Source: an uncultured Fusobacterium sp.
GTDB taxonomy: Bacteria; Fusobacteriota; Fusobacteriia; Fusobacteriales; Fusobacteriaceae
Assembly: GCA_900543175.1 (NCBI GenBank)
Contig: UQQO01000127.1
Coordinates: 1-5,948, forward strand
Length of the DNA stretch: 5,948 nt
Direction: 5' to 3'
Positions 1-5,893 of the stretch are shown here, in pieces (position 1 is the stretch's first letter; every line of letters begins with the position of its first letter). The notes under the pieces were generated by a model, which ran no database searches, was not told the origin of the DNA, and saw nothing but the letters and a program-made list of their open reading frames with translations. Made by a program: the position numbers and the translations under genes.

Positions 1-55
1 AATTTAAAGTCAATTATTTTTATAATAAAAAACTTTGATACAAAAAATATTTTTC

Positions 56-84
56 TTGACAATGAAAAAAAATAATATTAATAT
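56..84 (+). promoter_or_regulatory. Probable sigma-70-type promoter of hutW
   Basis: A perfect -35 hexamer TTGACA (56-61) is followed after exactly 17 bases by TAATAT (79-84), a 4 of 6 match to the -10 consensus. TATAGT at 82-87 is a closer -10 match, but its spacing of 20 bases is too long. Transcription would start near base 91 and leave a leader of about 60 bases. The -10 region lies inside a perfect 10-bp palindrome, ATATTAATAT (75-84), which could be an operator for an iron- or haem-responsive repressor. In DNA this AT-rich such a palindrome also arises by chance, so the operator idea is inference. Confidence 0.6.
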
Positions 85-86
85 AG

Positions 87-131
87 TCACATGTAAGAAA
101 AATAAATGTGATTTCTGTAATAACACAGAAA
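87..131 (+). promoter_or_regulatory. Two adjacent hairpins in the hutW leader
   Basis: Two inverted repeats fill the leader between the predicted transcription start and the ribosome binding site. The first pairs TCACAT (87-92) with ATGTGA (106-111) around a 13-base loop. The second pairs TTTCTGT (112-118) with ACAGAAA (125-131) around the loop AATAAC. The second hairpin ends three bases before the AGGAGG at 135-140, so it could affect ribosome access. No uridine run follows, so neither looks like an intrinsic terminator. The pairing is seen directly; a regulatory role is inference. The first repeat could instead be a DNA operator at the start site. Confidence 0.35.
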
Positions 132-151
132 AATAGGAGGAAACATCTGTA

Positions 152-1420
152 ATGGAGAATAATTTATTTTTATATGAAAAGAGATTAAAGTCACATCATG
201 ACAGTAATAGTTTGATAAACAAATATATAAAAAGCACACCGTTTTCACCAAAAGAGTTTGATGAGATGCTACAAAAAACACCAGATAATAGAAAGAAAGC
301 TATCTATGTTCACACTCCATATTGTGATAAAATCTGTTCATTTTGTAATCTAAATAGAAAGCAAATTGATGGGAGTTTAGATATCTATGCACAATATATA
401 GCTGATGAATTTGAAAAATATGGAAAGACAAAATATTTCCAAGAGAGTGAATTTGAGGTTATTTTCTTTGGTGGTGGAACACCTACTGTATATAAGCCTC
501 AACAATTAGAGTTGATTTTAAAAAGTATTCAAAAGAATGTAAGACTTTCAGAGGGATATGAGTTTACTTTTGAAACAACACTTCATAATCTTACAGATGA
601 AAAACTAAAGGTAATGAAAAAGTACGGAGTGAATAGATTAAGTGTTGGAATCCAAACTTTTTCAGATGAGGGAAGAAAATTCTATAATAGAACTTATGGG
701 AAAGAGGAAGTTATAGAGAGATTGAAAAGGTTAAAAGAGATTTTACAAGGGGATCTCTGTGTAGATATTATCTATAATTTTCCAGATCAAAAGATTGAAG
801 ATGTACTAGAAGATGCAAGAATAGTAAAAGAGATAGGATTAAGTAGTGCTAGTTTCTATTCTTTGATGGTACATGAGGGATCTAAACTTTCAAAGGATAT
901 TGAAAGTGAAAAGGTTAAGATGAAAACAGATGTAGAGAGAGATTATCTTCTGTATCAACATTTTGTAGATGAGATGCTATTAGATAATAGTTACCATATT
1001 TTAGAACTAACAAAGATAGCTAAAAATAATGGGGATAACTACAAATATATCAGAGTTAGAAATACTGGAGGGGACACATTCCCAATTGGTGTAGGAGCTG
1101 GAGGAAGTGTTCAAGGTATTGGTAAGTTTAATATGAGTAAGGAGATGAGTTTCTGCTCTAAACAGACAGAATACCATGAAAGATTTGCTAGATTATCTGG
1201 ATATATGCAGTTTCCTGTAATAGAAAAGGCTGTTGTACAAGAGATGTTATCTCAAGAGGAGTATGGATATTTCCATGAAAAGATGAAAGATTATGAGGAA
1301 AAGGGGTTAGTAGTAATTGATGAAACCTCTTATAACCTTACAAAATTGGGAATTTTCTGGGGAAACAATATTTCAAGTGAGATTATTATCTATATAATGG
1401 AGAGAATATTTAATAAATAA
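152..1420 (+). CDS. hutW: ChuW/HutW-family radical SAM protein, probable anaerobic haem-degrading enzyme (anaerobilin synthase type)
   Basis: This is a 422-residue cytoplasmic radical SAM protein. ChuW/HutW/HmuW enzymes use S-adenosylmethionine to methylate haem and open the ring without oxygen, giving an anaerobilin and releasing iron. Visible features are the [4Fe-4S] motif CX3CX2C (C58, C62, C65, within YVHTPYCDKICSFC), the SAM-binding GGGTP (107-111), a HemN/HemW-like strand NRLSVGIQTF (161-170), a Gly-rich IGVGAGGS (312-319), and a winged-helix-like tail ending LTKLGIFWGNNIS, as in ChuW/HutW. Length is slightly below E. coli ChuW (about 445). The general HemW/HemN family is the main alternative. 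The HNxxYW-type segment of HemW is missing, and the neighbouring iron/haem uptake genes favour ChuW/HutW. The start is well supported: AGGAGG at 135-140 lies 11 bases upstream, and an in-frame TAG (134-136) excludes any longer form. It is a separate transcription unit, 401 bases before the receptor gene. Confidence 0.86.
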   Translation: MENNLFLYEKRLKSHHDSNSLINKYIKSTPFSPKEFDEMLQKTPDNRKKAIYVHTPYCDKICSFCNLNRKQIDGSLDIYAQYIADEFEKYGKTKYFQESEFEVIFFGGGTPTVYKPQQLELILKSIQKNVRLSEGYEFTFETTLHNLTDEKLKVMKKYGVNRLSVGIQTFSDEGRKFYNRTYGKEEVIERLKRLKEILQGDLCVDIIYNFPDQKIEDVLEDARIVKEIGLSSASFYSLMVHEGSKLSKDIESEKVKMKTDVERDYLLYQHFVDEMLLDNSYHILELTKIAKNNGDNYKYIRVRNTGGDTFPIGVGAGGSVQGIGKFNMSKEMSFCSKQTEYHERFARLSGYMQFPVIEKAVVQEMLSQEEYGYFHEKMKDYEEKGLVVIDETSYNLTKLGIFWGNNISSEIIIYIMERIFNK

Positions 1421-1438
1421 AAATTTATCCAATTTTTA
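1418..1438 (+). terminator. A/T-only hairpin over the hutW stop codon, possible weak terminator
   Basis: A perfect 8-bp stem, TAAAAATT (1418-1425) with AATTTTTA (1431-1438), surrounds a five-base loop and takes in the TAA stop codon. It contains no G-C pair, and no clean T-run follows, so it is weak as an intrinsic terminator. A second small hairpin with the stem GCAAAG/CTTTGC (1458-1463 and 1468-1473) and loop ATAC lies just downstream and may help protect the mRNA end. A nearly identical arrangement is found after the ATPase gene. Confidence 0.3.
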
Positions 1439-1466
1439 GCATATCGTTAGGTTTAAAGCAAAGATA
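1437..1466 (+). repeat. Short direct repeat following the hutW stop (copy 1)
   Basis: These 30 bases match 5757-5786 at 24 positions. The first 14 (TAGCATATCGTTAG here, TAGCATATTGTTAG there) differ at one base only. Both copies begin within about 20 bases of a stop codon and directly follow, or overlap the end of, an A/T-only hairpin. The placement suggests a repeated 3'-end element, not remnants of coding sequence. I do not recognise a named family. Confidence 0.5.
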
Positions 1467-1519
1467 CCTTTGCATTTAGTGATTATTATTCAAGTTAAGT
1501 TATCAAAACTAAGATTTTA

Positions 1520-1675
1520 AATATCAGCTAAATTCCATGTCGTAGAATAAAGAGAGAGTAGCACTCATCTGACTAAAATTCCGAAACTCACTTCGTTCAA
1601 ACACGTCGGAATTTTTAGCGTCAGATTTCGTAACTCTCTCTAATATTCTTCTCTAAATTACATTTAGCTGATATT
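1520..1675. repeat. 156-bp imperfect palindromic intergenic repeat (MITE- or ERIC-like), complete copy
   Basis: The element is bounded by perfect 14-bp terminal inverted repeats, AATATCAGCTAAAT (1520-1533) and its complement (1662-1675). Nested inside are further matched arms: AGAATA/TATTCT (1544-1549, 1644-1649), AGAGAGAGT/ACTCTCTCT (1551-1559, 1633-1641), ATCTGAC/GTCAGAT (1567-1573, 1620-1626), and TAAAATTCCGA with its complement carrying one extra T (1574-1584, 1606-1617). A 21-base apical loop spans 1585-1605. The whole unit can therefore fold into one long hairpin. It encodes no protein. Its right arm recurs inverted at 5894-5948, so it is a repeated unit. It resembles non-autonomous MITEs or ERIC-type palindromic repeats in architecture; no target-site duplication is evident. 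Confidence 0.82.
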
Positions 1676-1693
1676 AGGAGAATTAAAAAAATT

Positions 1694-1722
1694 TTTACTA
1701 ACTAAAATTGACTAATTAACAT
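1694..1722 (+). promoter_or_regulatory. Weak candidate promoter for the receptor-ABC operon
   Basis: TTTACT (1694-1699) and TAACAT (1717-1722) are separated by 17 bases and each match the sigma-70 consensus at about four of six positions. Other possible -35 boxes, TTGACT (1708-1713) and TTGTCA (1739-1744), have no good -10 at the right distance. AATAAT (1767-1772) is a good -10 by sequence, but no -35 box sits properly upstream of it. The operon must have a promoter in this gap unless it is read through from hutW, but its exact place is uncertain. Confidence 0.25.
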
Positions 1723-1727
1723 AAATA

Positions 1728-1742
1728 ACAAAGGAACTTTGT
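1728..1742 (+). promoter_or_regulatory. Small inverted repeat upstream of the receptor gene
   Basis: ACAAAG (1728-1733) pairs perfectly with CTTTGT (1737-1742) around the triloop GAA. It lies 80 bases upstream of the receptor start codon, between the candidate promoter and the gene. It could be a leader hairpin or part of a repressor operator. It does not match a Fur box closely enough to be named as one. Confidence 0.25.
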
Positions 1743-1821
1743 CAAAATGTAACGATGTGCTGAATAAATAATCTTGTTTAGAGAAAGAGTATATAAATAA
1801 ATTTAAGATAGGAGAAAGAGA

Positions 1822-3972
1822 ATGAATAAAAGAGTTTTGGGATTGATTTGGGCAGGTTTAACCATAGCAGCATATGGTGAAGAATCAGTAGATTTAGGTA
1901 AAAGTGTAGTTTATTCAACAACAGGTTTTGCCACAGAGATGAGAAAAACTGCAAGTACTCCAACAGTTGTTACATCTAAAGAGATTGAAGAAAAGAACTA
2001 TAAAACAGTTAGTGAGGTTTTAGAATCTATACCAAGTATCAATATTGTAAAACAGGGTAAAGATTCAATAATTGACTTAAGAGGGCAAGGGGACAAAGCT
2101 AAGCAAAATGTACAAATCTTAGTTGATGGAGTACAAATTAACTCTCTAGATACTTCAATGACTGCAACTCCAATAGATACAATTTCACCAGATAGTATTG
2201 AAAGAATAGAAGTTATCCCTGGTGGAGGAAGTGTTCTTTATGGAAGTGGAACTTCTGGAGGAGTAGTAAACATTATCACTAAAAAAGGCAGTGGTAGAAA
2301 AGCTATGGTAGGCTTTGACTATGGAGAGTATGGAAGTAAAAAAACAAATGTAGCAGTGGGAGAAAGTTTTGGAAATTTTGATATAAACCTTGCTTATACT
2401 AAAAATGATAGAAAAGGTTATAGAGATAATGATGAATCAGATTCAGATTATTTCCAAGGGGATTTAGGATATAGAATCTCTGATACACAAAATATCAACT
2501 TTAAATATAGTAAATACAAAGCTGATGAAGGTTACCCTAAAATGTTAAGTAAAAAGGAAGTTGAGGAAGATAGAAAACAAGATGGACTTACTCGCTCTAA
2601 ATGGGGTATAGGAATAAATGGAACAGAGACAGACAAAGATGAGTATGTGTTGACATATAATAATAAACTATCTGAAAATTTAGATTTTAACCTTACAGGG
2701 TTCTATCAAAATACAGAGATGAAAATTAGAACTTGGGATTTTGGAACAATAACTTCTCCTATGCCTGGGTCAGCTATTGCAGATCAAAGAGGATTATTTG
2801 AAGATGAAAAATGGGGAGTAAAACCTAAATTTAGATACTCATATGGTGAGGGAAGTAGCTTGATTTTTGGTATGGATTATATTCAAAATAAAGCTAAAAG
2901 AGTTAGTGATATGAGAATTCAACCTATAAAATCTGCTACTGGTGGACTTAGTCCAATGAGCATAAAATCTATTACAACAAATAATTTAGAGAAAGAAACT
3001 ATAAGTGGTTATGTGATGAATAACTATGTTTGGGGAGATTTTGAATTTGCTCAAGGTTTAAGATATGAAAAAGCTAATTATGAGGCTGATAGAAATACAA
3101 ATAGAGTTGTAAGTATGAATGGAAACCCTATGCAAACAAATAATGAAGGTAGAAAAGTAACTACTGATGAGGATAACTTTGCTTATGAATTGTCAGCTAA
3201 CTATCTATATTCAGATACTGGAAAGGCTTATGTAAGATATGAAAGAGGATTTACTTCTCCACCACCTGCACTTCTTACAAATAAAGTTACAACAAATGGT
3301 TTAGCAAACTACTACTTAAATGATCTAAACTCTGAAAAATATGATAACTTTGAGATTGGATTCTCTGATTATATTGGTTTCTCAAGTGTAAGTGGATCTG
3401 TTTTCTATACAGTAACTAAAGATGAAATTACACAAGATATGGCATCAGGAATGCCACCTGCTTGGATATATAACTATAATTTAGGTAAAACAGAGAGAGT
3501 TGGATTTGAGCTTAAAGCTGAACAATATCTAGGAAAATTAACACTTTCACAATCTTACTCTTTTATCAATGCTAAGATAAAAGATGGTAAAAAAGGTGTT
3601 TATGATAAAGATGGAAACAAAACAGGATATGTTGATTTAGAAGGAAATAGAGTTGCTAAAGTTCCTAAAAATAAATTTAATATTGGAGCAAACTATGCTT
3701 TTACAGATAATTTTAATTTAGGAGCAGAGGTAGTATATGTTGATAAGATCTACTTAAATAATGAAAATTTAGGTGGAAAAGTTAATTCACACACAGTGAC
3801 AAATATTAGAGCTAACTATAACTTTAACCCTGGTTTAACTCTATATGCAGGAATTAATAATATTTTCAATGAACAATATTATGAGGCTGTGGATTACTCT
3901 TTAAGTGAAGGATACACATATGATCCAGCAGCAGAGAGAAACTATTATGTAGGCTTTAAATATAGCCTATAA
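1822..3972 (+). CDS. TonB-dependent outer-membrane receptor (haem or siderophore type)
   Basis: The 716-residue protein is a ligand-gated outer-membrane porin that imports iron chelates or haem with energy from TonB. Residues 1-19 form a signal peptide with likely cleavage after AYG. A plug domain spans about 43-155 with typical landmarks: TVSEVLESIPSI (62-73), DLRGQG (85-90), LVDGV (100-104), IERIEVIPGGGSVLYGSG (126-143) and GGVVNIIT (146-153). The rest is a Tyr/Asn-rich beta-barrel with a normal closing strand (INNIFNEQYY, then RNYYVGFKYSL), though the last residue is Leu instead of the usual Phe. The barrel has counterparts of the FRAP and NPNL regions of haem receptors (FTSPPPAL, 477-484; NSEKYDNFEIGF, from 503), but no histidine lies between them. 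The whole protein has one histidine (H657) and no cysteine. AGGAG at 1810-1814 supports the start. It heads an operon with the permease and ATPase. The context points to haem; the residues leave the ligand open. Confidence 0.9.
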   Translation: MNKRVLGLIWAGLTIAAYGEESVDLGKSVVYSTTGFATEMRKTASTPTVVTSKEIEEKNYKTVSEVLESIPSINIVKQGKDSIIDLRGQGDKAKQNVQILVDGVQINSLDTSMTATPIDTISPDSIERIEVIPGGGSVLYGSGTSGGVVNIITKKGSGRKAMVGFDYGEYGSKKTNVAVGESFGNFDINLAYTKNDRKGYRDNDESDSDYFQGDLGYRISDTQNINFKYSKYKADEGYPKMLSKKEVEEDRKQDGLTRSKWGIGINGTETDKDEYVLTYNNKLSENLDFNLTGFYQNTEMKIRTWDFGTITSPMPGSAIADQRGLFEDEKWGVKPKFRYSYGEGSSLIFGMDYIQNKAKRVSDMRIQPIKSATGGLSPMSIKSITTNNLEKETISGYVMNNYVWGDFEFAQGLRYEKANYEADRNTNRVVSMNGNPMQTNNEGRKVTTDEDNFAYELSANYLYSDTGKAYVRYERGFTSPPPALLTNKVTTNGLANYYLNDLNSEKYDNFEIGFSDYIGFSSVSGSVFYTVTKDEITQDMASGMPPAWIYNYNLGKTERVGFELKAEQYLGKLTLSQSYSFINAKIKDGKKGVYDKDGNKTGYVDLEGNRVAKVPKNKFNIGANYAFTDNFNLGAEVVYVDKIYLNNENLGGKVNSHTVTNIRANYNFNPGLTLYAGINNIFNEQYYEAVDYSLSEGYTYDPAAERNYYVGFKYSL

Positions 3973-3981
3973 TTGAAAGTG

Positions 3982-4959
3982 ATGCAGATGGAAAAAATTC
4001 TACCATTAATTTTAACAGTGGGAATTTTAGCAGTTGGAATACTCTCTATACCATTAGGGAGTGTTCCTATTCCATTAGAATATATATTCTCTCCTGCTAA
4101 TGCCCCTGAATATATAAAGACAATTATTTTTAATTTAAGATTGCCAAGAATAGTTATGTCACTATTGATAGGTATGATGCTCTCTTCAAGTGGAGCAGTA
4201 GTTCAAACAGTTTTCCAAAACCCATTGGCAGATCCCTATATTATTGGGATTGCAGCAAGTGCAACTTTTGGGGCAGTAATAGCTTATGTTTTAAATCTAC
4301 CAGATTTTATGTATGGAGTTCTTGCATTTTTTAGCTGTCTTACAAGTACACTTCTGATATTTAAAATGGCTAAAAAAGGGGATAGAGTAAATGTTGCAAC
4401 TCTTTTAATAATAGGTATAGCAGTTTCCTCTTTTCTTGGGGCATTTACATCATTTGCTATGTATCTTATTGGAGAGGATTCTTTTAAAATTACAATGTGG
4501 CTTATGGGATATTTAGGAAATGCAACTTGGGAGCAAGTTATTTTAATATTGATTCCTCTACTATTTTCAGTAGCATATTTCTTTTTAAAGAGAAATGAGC
4601 TAGATGCTCTTCTGTCTGGAGATGAAGAGGCTCACTCTCTAGGGATAGATGTAAATAAATTGAAGATAAGAGCCTTGACTGTATCGGCTTTTGTGGTGGC
4701 ATTCTCTGTGGCATTTTCAGGAATGATAGGTTTTGTAGGGCTTATAGTTCCACACACAATGAGAATGATCCTTGGTCCCTCTAATAGAAAGATGTTTTTA
4801 AGTACGATTTTAGCTGGGGGCTTTTTCCTACTTATCTGTGATACCTTTGGACGTATAATTTTAGCTCCAACAGAGATACCAATAGGGGTTATTACTGCAT
4901 TCTTTGGAGCACCTTTCTTTTTATACTTAGCTTTAAAAAATAAGAGGAGAGATTTTTAA
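3982..4959 (+). CDS. FecCD-family ABC transporter permease (iron chelate/haem)
   Basis: This is the inner-membrane channel of a type II ABC importer for haem, iron siderophores or cobalamin. Numbering here counts from the longest possible form, TTG at 3973. It shows RLPR (56-59), SSSGAVVQTVFQNPLADP (71-88), MWLMGYLGNATW (175-186), a cytoplasmic coupling-helix region LLSGDEEAHSLGID (213-226), GFVGLIVPHTMR (253-264) and FFGAPFFLYLAL near the end. There are about nine to ten hydrophobic helices in 320-328 residues, a normal full length. The start is uncertain: TTG (3973), GTG (3979), ATG (3982) and ATG (3988) are all in frame, and none has a good ribosome binding site. Only AAAGTG (3976-3981), a weak one, sits correctly for 3988. 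The receptor's stop is at 3970-3972, so translation is probably coupled to it. The gene overlaps the ATPase gene by one base. The family call is firm; the substrate is inferred from the neighbours. Confidence 0.93.
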   Translation: MQMEKILPLILTVGILAVGILSIPLGSVPIPLEYIFSPANAPEYIKTIIFNLRLPRIVMSLLIGMMLSSSGAVVQTVFQNPLADPYIIGIAASATFGAVIAYVLNLPDFMYGVLAFFSCLTSTLLIFKMAKKGDRVNVATLLIIGIAVSSFLGAFTSFAMYLIGEDSFKITMWLMGYLGNATWEQVILILIPLLFSVAYFFLKRNELDALLSGDEEAHSLGIDVNKLKIRALTVSAFVVAFSVAFSGMIGFVGLIVPHTMRMILGPSNRKMFLSTILAGGFFLLICDTFGRIILAPTEIPIGVITAFFGAPFFLYLALKNKRRDF

Positions 4960-5738
4960 TGGAGATTATAAATATAGAGAATTTAAACTTTGGATATGGA
5001 GAGAGGCAAATATTAAATAATCTTTCCCTTTCAATAGATGAGAAAAAGTTAGTAGGAATATTAGGTCCAAATGGTTGTGGAAAATCAACTTTACTAAAAA
5101 ATATACTTGGGTATCTTCATAGCTCATCTGGAACTATAAAGATAGCTAATAAAAATTCAAATGAATTTTCACAGAAAGAAAAATCTAAATTGATCTCTTT
5201 AGTTCCTCAAAAATCTCAACTTATGTCTGCTATGAGTGTAGAGGAGTTTGTCCTTATGGGAAGATTACCACATCTTGAAAATAGTTGGAAAGGTTATAGT
5301 AGAGAGGATAGGGAATTAGCTGAAAAAGCTTTGAACTCTTTAGATCTTGAAAGATTTAAAAGGAGAACAGCTACCACTTTATCTGGTGGAGAGTTTCAAA
5401 GGGTGCTACTTGCAAGGGCAATTACACAGGATACAGAGATTATACTTTTAGATGAGCCAACATCTGCTCTTGATCTGAATCACGCTATTGAGCTTATGGA
5501 AAAGGTAAAGGAGATAGTGAGAAAAGAGGGAAAGACAGCAGTTGCAGTGTTGCATGATCTCAATCTTGCTGCTCTTTTTTGTGATGAATTGATTATGCTC
5601 AAAAATGGGAAGCTTTTTTGTAAGGGGACGCCTAAAGAGGTATTGACTAAGGAAAATTTAAAAGAGGTTTATAATTTGAATTGCGATATCTTTTATGGGG
5701 AAAATGATTTTCCATATATTATACCTAAAATCAAATAA
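4959..5738 (+). CDS. ABC transporter ATP-binding protein (FecE/HmuV/BtuD-like)
   Basis: This 259-residue cytoplasmic ATPase drives the permease encoded just upstream. All catalytic parts are intact: an A-loop tyrosine (Y13), Walker A GPNGCGKST (36-44), a Q-loop with Q84, the ABC signature LSGGE (141-145), Walker B IILLDE (161-166), the D-loop SALD (169-172) and the switch histidine H199. The stretch MGRLPHL (100-106) and the tail that runs through VYNLNCDIFYGENDFPYIIP are typical of iron-chelate, haem and vitamin B12 importer ATPases. The start ATG shares one base with the permease stop (TAATG), with AGGAG at 4945-4949 nine bases upstream, so translation of the two is coupled. It is the last gene of the operon, and no substrate-binding protein gene follows before the repeat region. 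The exact substrate cannot be read from the ATPase. Confidence 0.94.
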   Translation: MEIINIENLNFGYGERQILNNLSLSIDEKKLVGILGPNGCGKSTLLKNILGYLHSSSGTIKIANKNSNEFSQKEKSKLISLVPQKSQLMSAMSVEEFVLMGRLPHLENSWKGYSREDRELAEKALNSLDLERFKRRTATTLSGGEFQRVLLARAITQDTEIILLDEPTSALDLNHAIELMEKVKEIVRKEGKTAVAVLHDLNLAALFCDELIMLKNGKLFCKGTPKEVLTKENLKEVYNLNCDIFYGENDFPYIIPKIK

Positions 5739-5753
5739 AAGCTATTTTTATTT
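5733..5753 (+). terminator. A/T-only hairpin over the ATPase stop codon, possible weak terminator
   Basis: AAATAAAA (5733-5740) pairs perfectly with TTTTATTT (5746-5753) around the loop GCTAT, taking in the TAA stop codon (5736-5738). As after hutW, the stem has only A-T pairs, so termination would be inefficient. The stronger hairpins at 5787-5852 may complete the transcript end. Confidence 0.35.
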
Positions 5754-5756
5754 ATC

Positions 5757-5786
5757 TAGCATATTGTTAGTTTTACAACAAAAATC
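5757..5786 (+). repeat. Short direct repeat following the ATPase stop (copy 2)
   Basis: This is the partner of 1437-1466, with 24 of 30 identical bases and 13 of 14 in the core TAGCATATTGTTAG. It starts 19 bases after the stop codon and three bases after an A/T-only hairpin. Confidence 0.5.
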
Positions 5787-5852
5787 CAATAATCAAGGAG
5801 TTCTATAGAACGACTATGATTATTGAGATGCAAAAACGGAGTTTCTGTGATC
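5787..5852. repeat. Tandem hairpin structure downstream of the ATPase gene
   Basis: The first hairpin has a perfect 9-bp outer stem, CAATAATCA (5787-5795) with TGATTATTG (5817-5825). Inside it is a perfect 12-bp palindrome, GTTCTATAGAAC (5800-5811). Between the two stems, G5798-A5799 faces G5812-A5813, a tandem GA mismatch arrangement known to stack stably in RNA, flanked by G5797-C5814 and A5796-T5815. The second hairpin follows one base later: GAT (5827-5829) with ATC (5850-5852), then CAAAAAC (5831-5837) with GTTTCTG (5841-5847, one mismatch) around the loop GGA. No protein is encoded. It may be a transcript-end structure, a small RNA or a dispersed palindromic repeat. I cannot name a family. 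Confidence 0.5.
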
Positions 5853-5893
5853 CTTAAACCTACATTAACAAAACTTATAATTTTTACTTTCCT

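Larger units (their letters stand above)
1421..1821. other. 401-bp non-coding gap between hutW and the uptake operon
   Basis: No open reading frame with a ribosome binding site was found here on either strand. In order it holds the A/T hairpin at the hutW stop, a short repeat (1437-1466) shared with the region after the ATPase gene, a GCAAAG/CTTTGC hairpin (1458-1473), the 156-bp palindromic repeat (1520-1675), weak promoter-like hexamers, a small inverted repeat (1728-1742), and the receptor gene's ribosome binding site AGGAG (1810-1814). The 146 bases between the palindrome and the receptor gene are long enough for a regulated promoter and leader. Confidence 0.7.

Noticed and set aside
71..84. 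Fur box over the hutW promoter
   Set aside because: The sequence is palindromic (ATATTAATAT) but lacks the GATAAT-type hexamers of a Fur site. In such AT-rich DNA the match is not convincing.
87..281. 64-codon open frame on the minus strand over the hutW leader and 5' end
   Set aside because: It overlaps the strongly supported hutW start, and its product is low-complexity hydrophobic and aromatic residues typical of the reverse of AT-rich coding DNA.
152..1420. Assignment as HemN (coproporphyrinogen dehydrogenase) or HemW
   Set aside because: The radical SAM core is shared, but the HNxxYW-like segment of HemW is absent. The C-terminal LTKLGIFWGNN pattern and the iron-uptake neighbours fit ChuW/HutW better.
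1573..1618. Intrinsic terminator formed by the inner stem of the palindromic repeat
   Set aside because: The stem is followed by GCGTCAG instead of a T-run, the loop is 21 bases, and the stem belongs to a larger repeated structure. A terminator role is possible but not supported.
1520..1675. CRISPR array or insertion sequence
   Set aside because: There are no regularly spaced direct repeats with unique spacers, and no transposase frame lies inside the element. It is a single palindromic unit.
1778..1963. 61-codon open frame on the minus strand at the receptor gene start
   Set aside because: It is antisense to the signal peptide and N-terminus of the receptor, and has Leu/Phe-rich shadow composition with no family resemblance.
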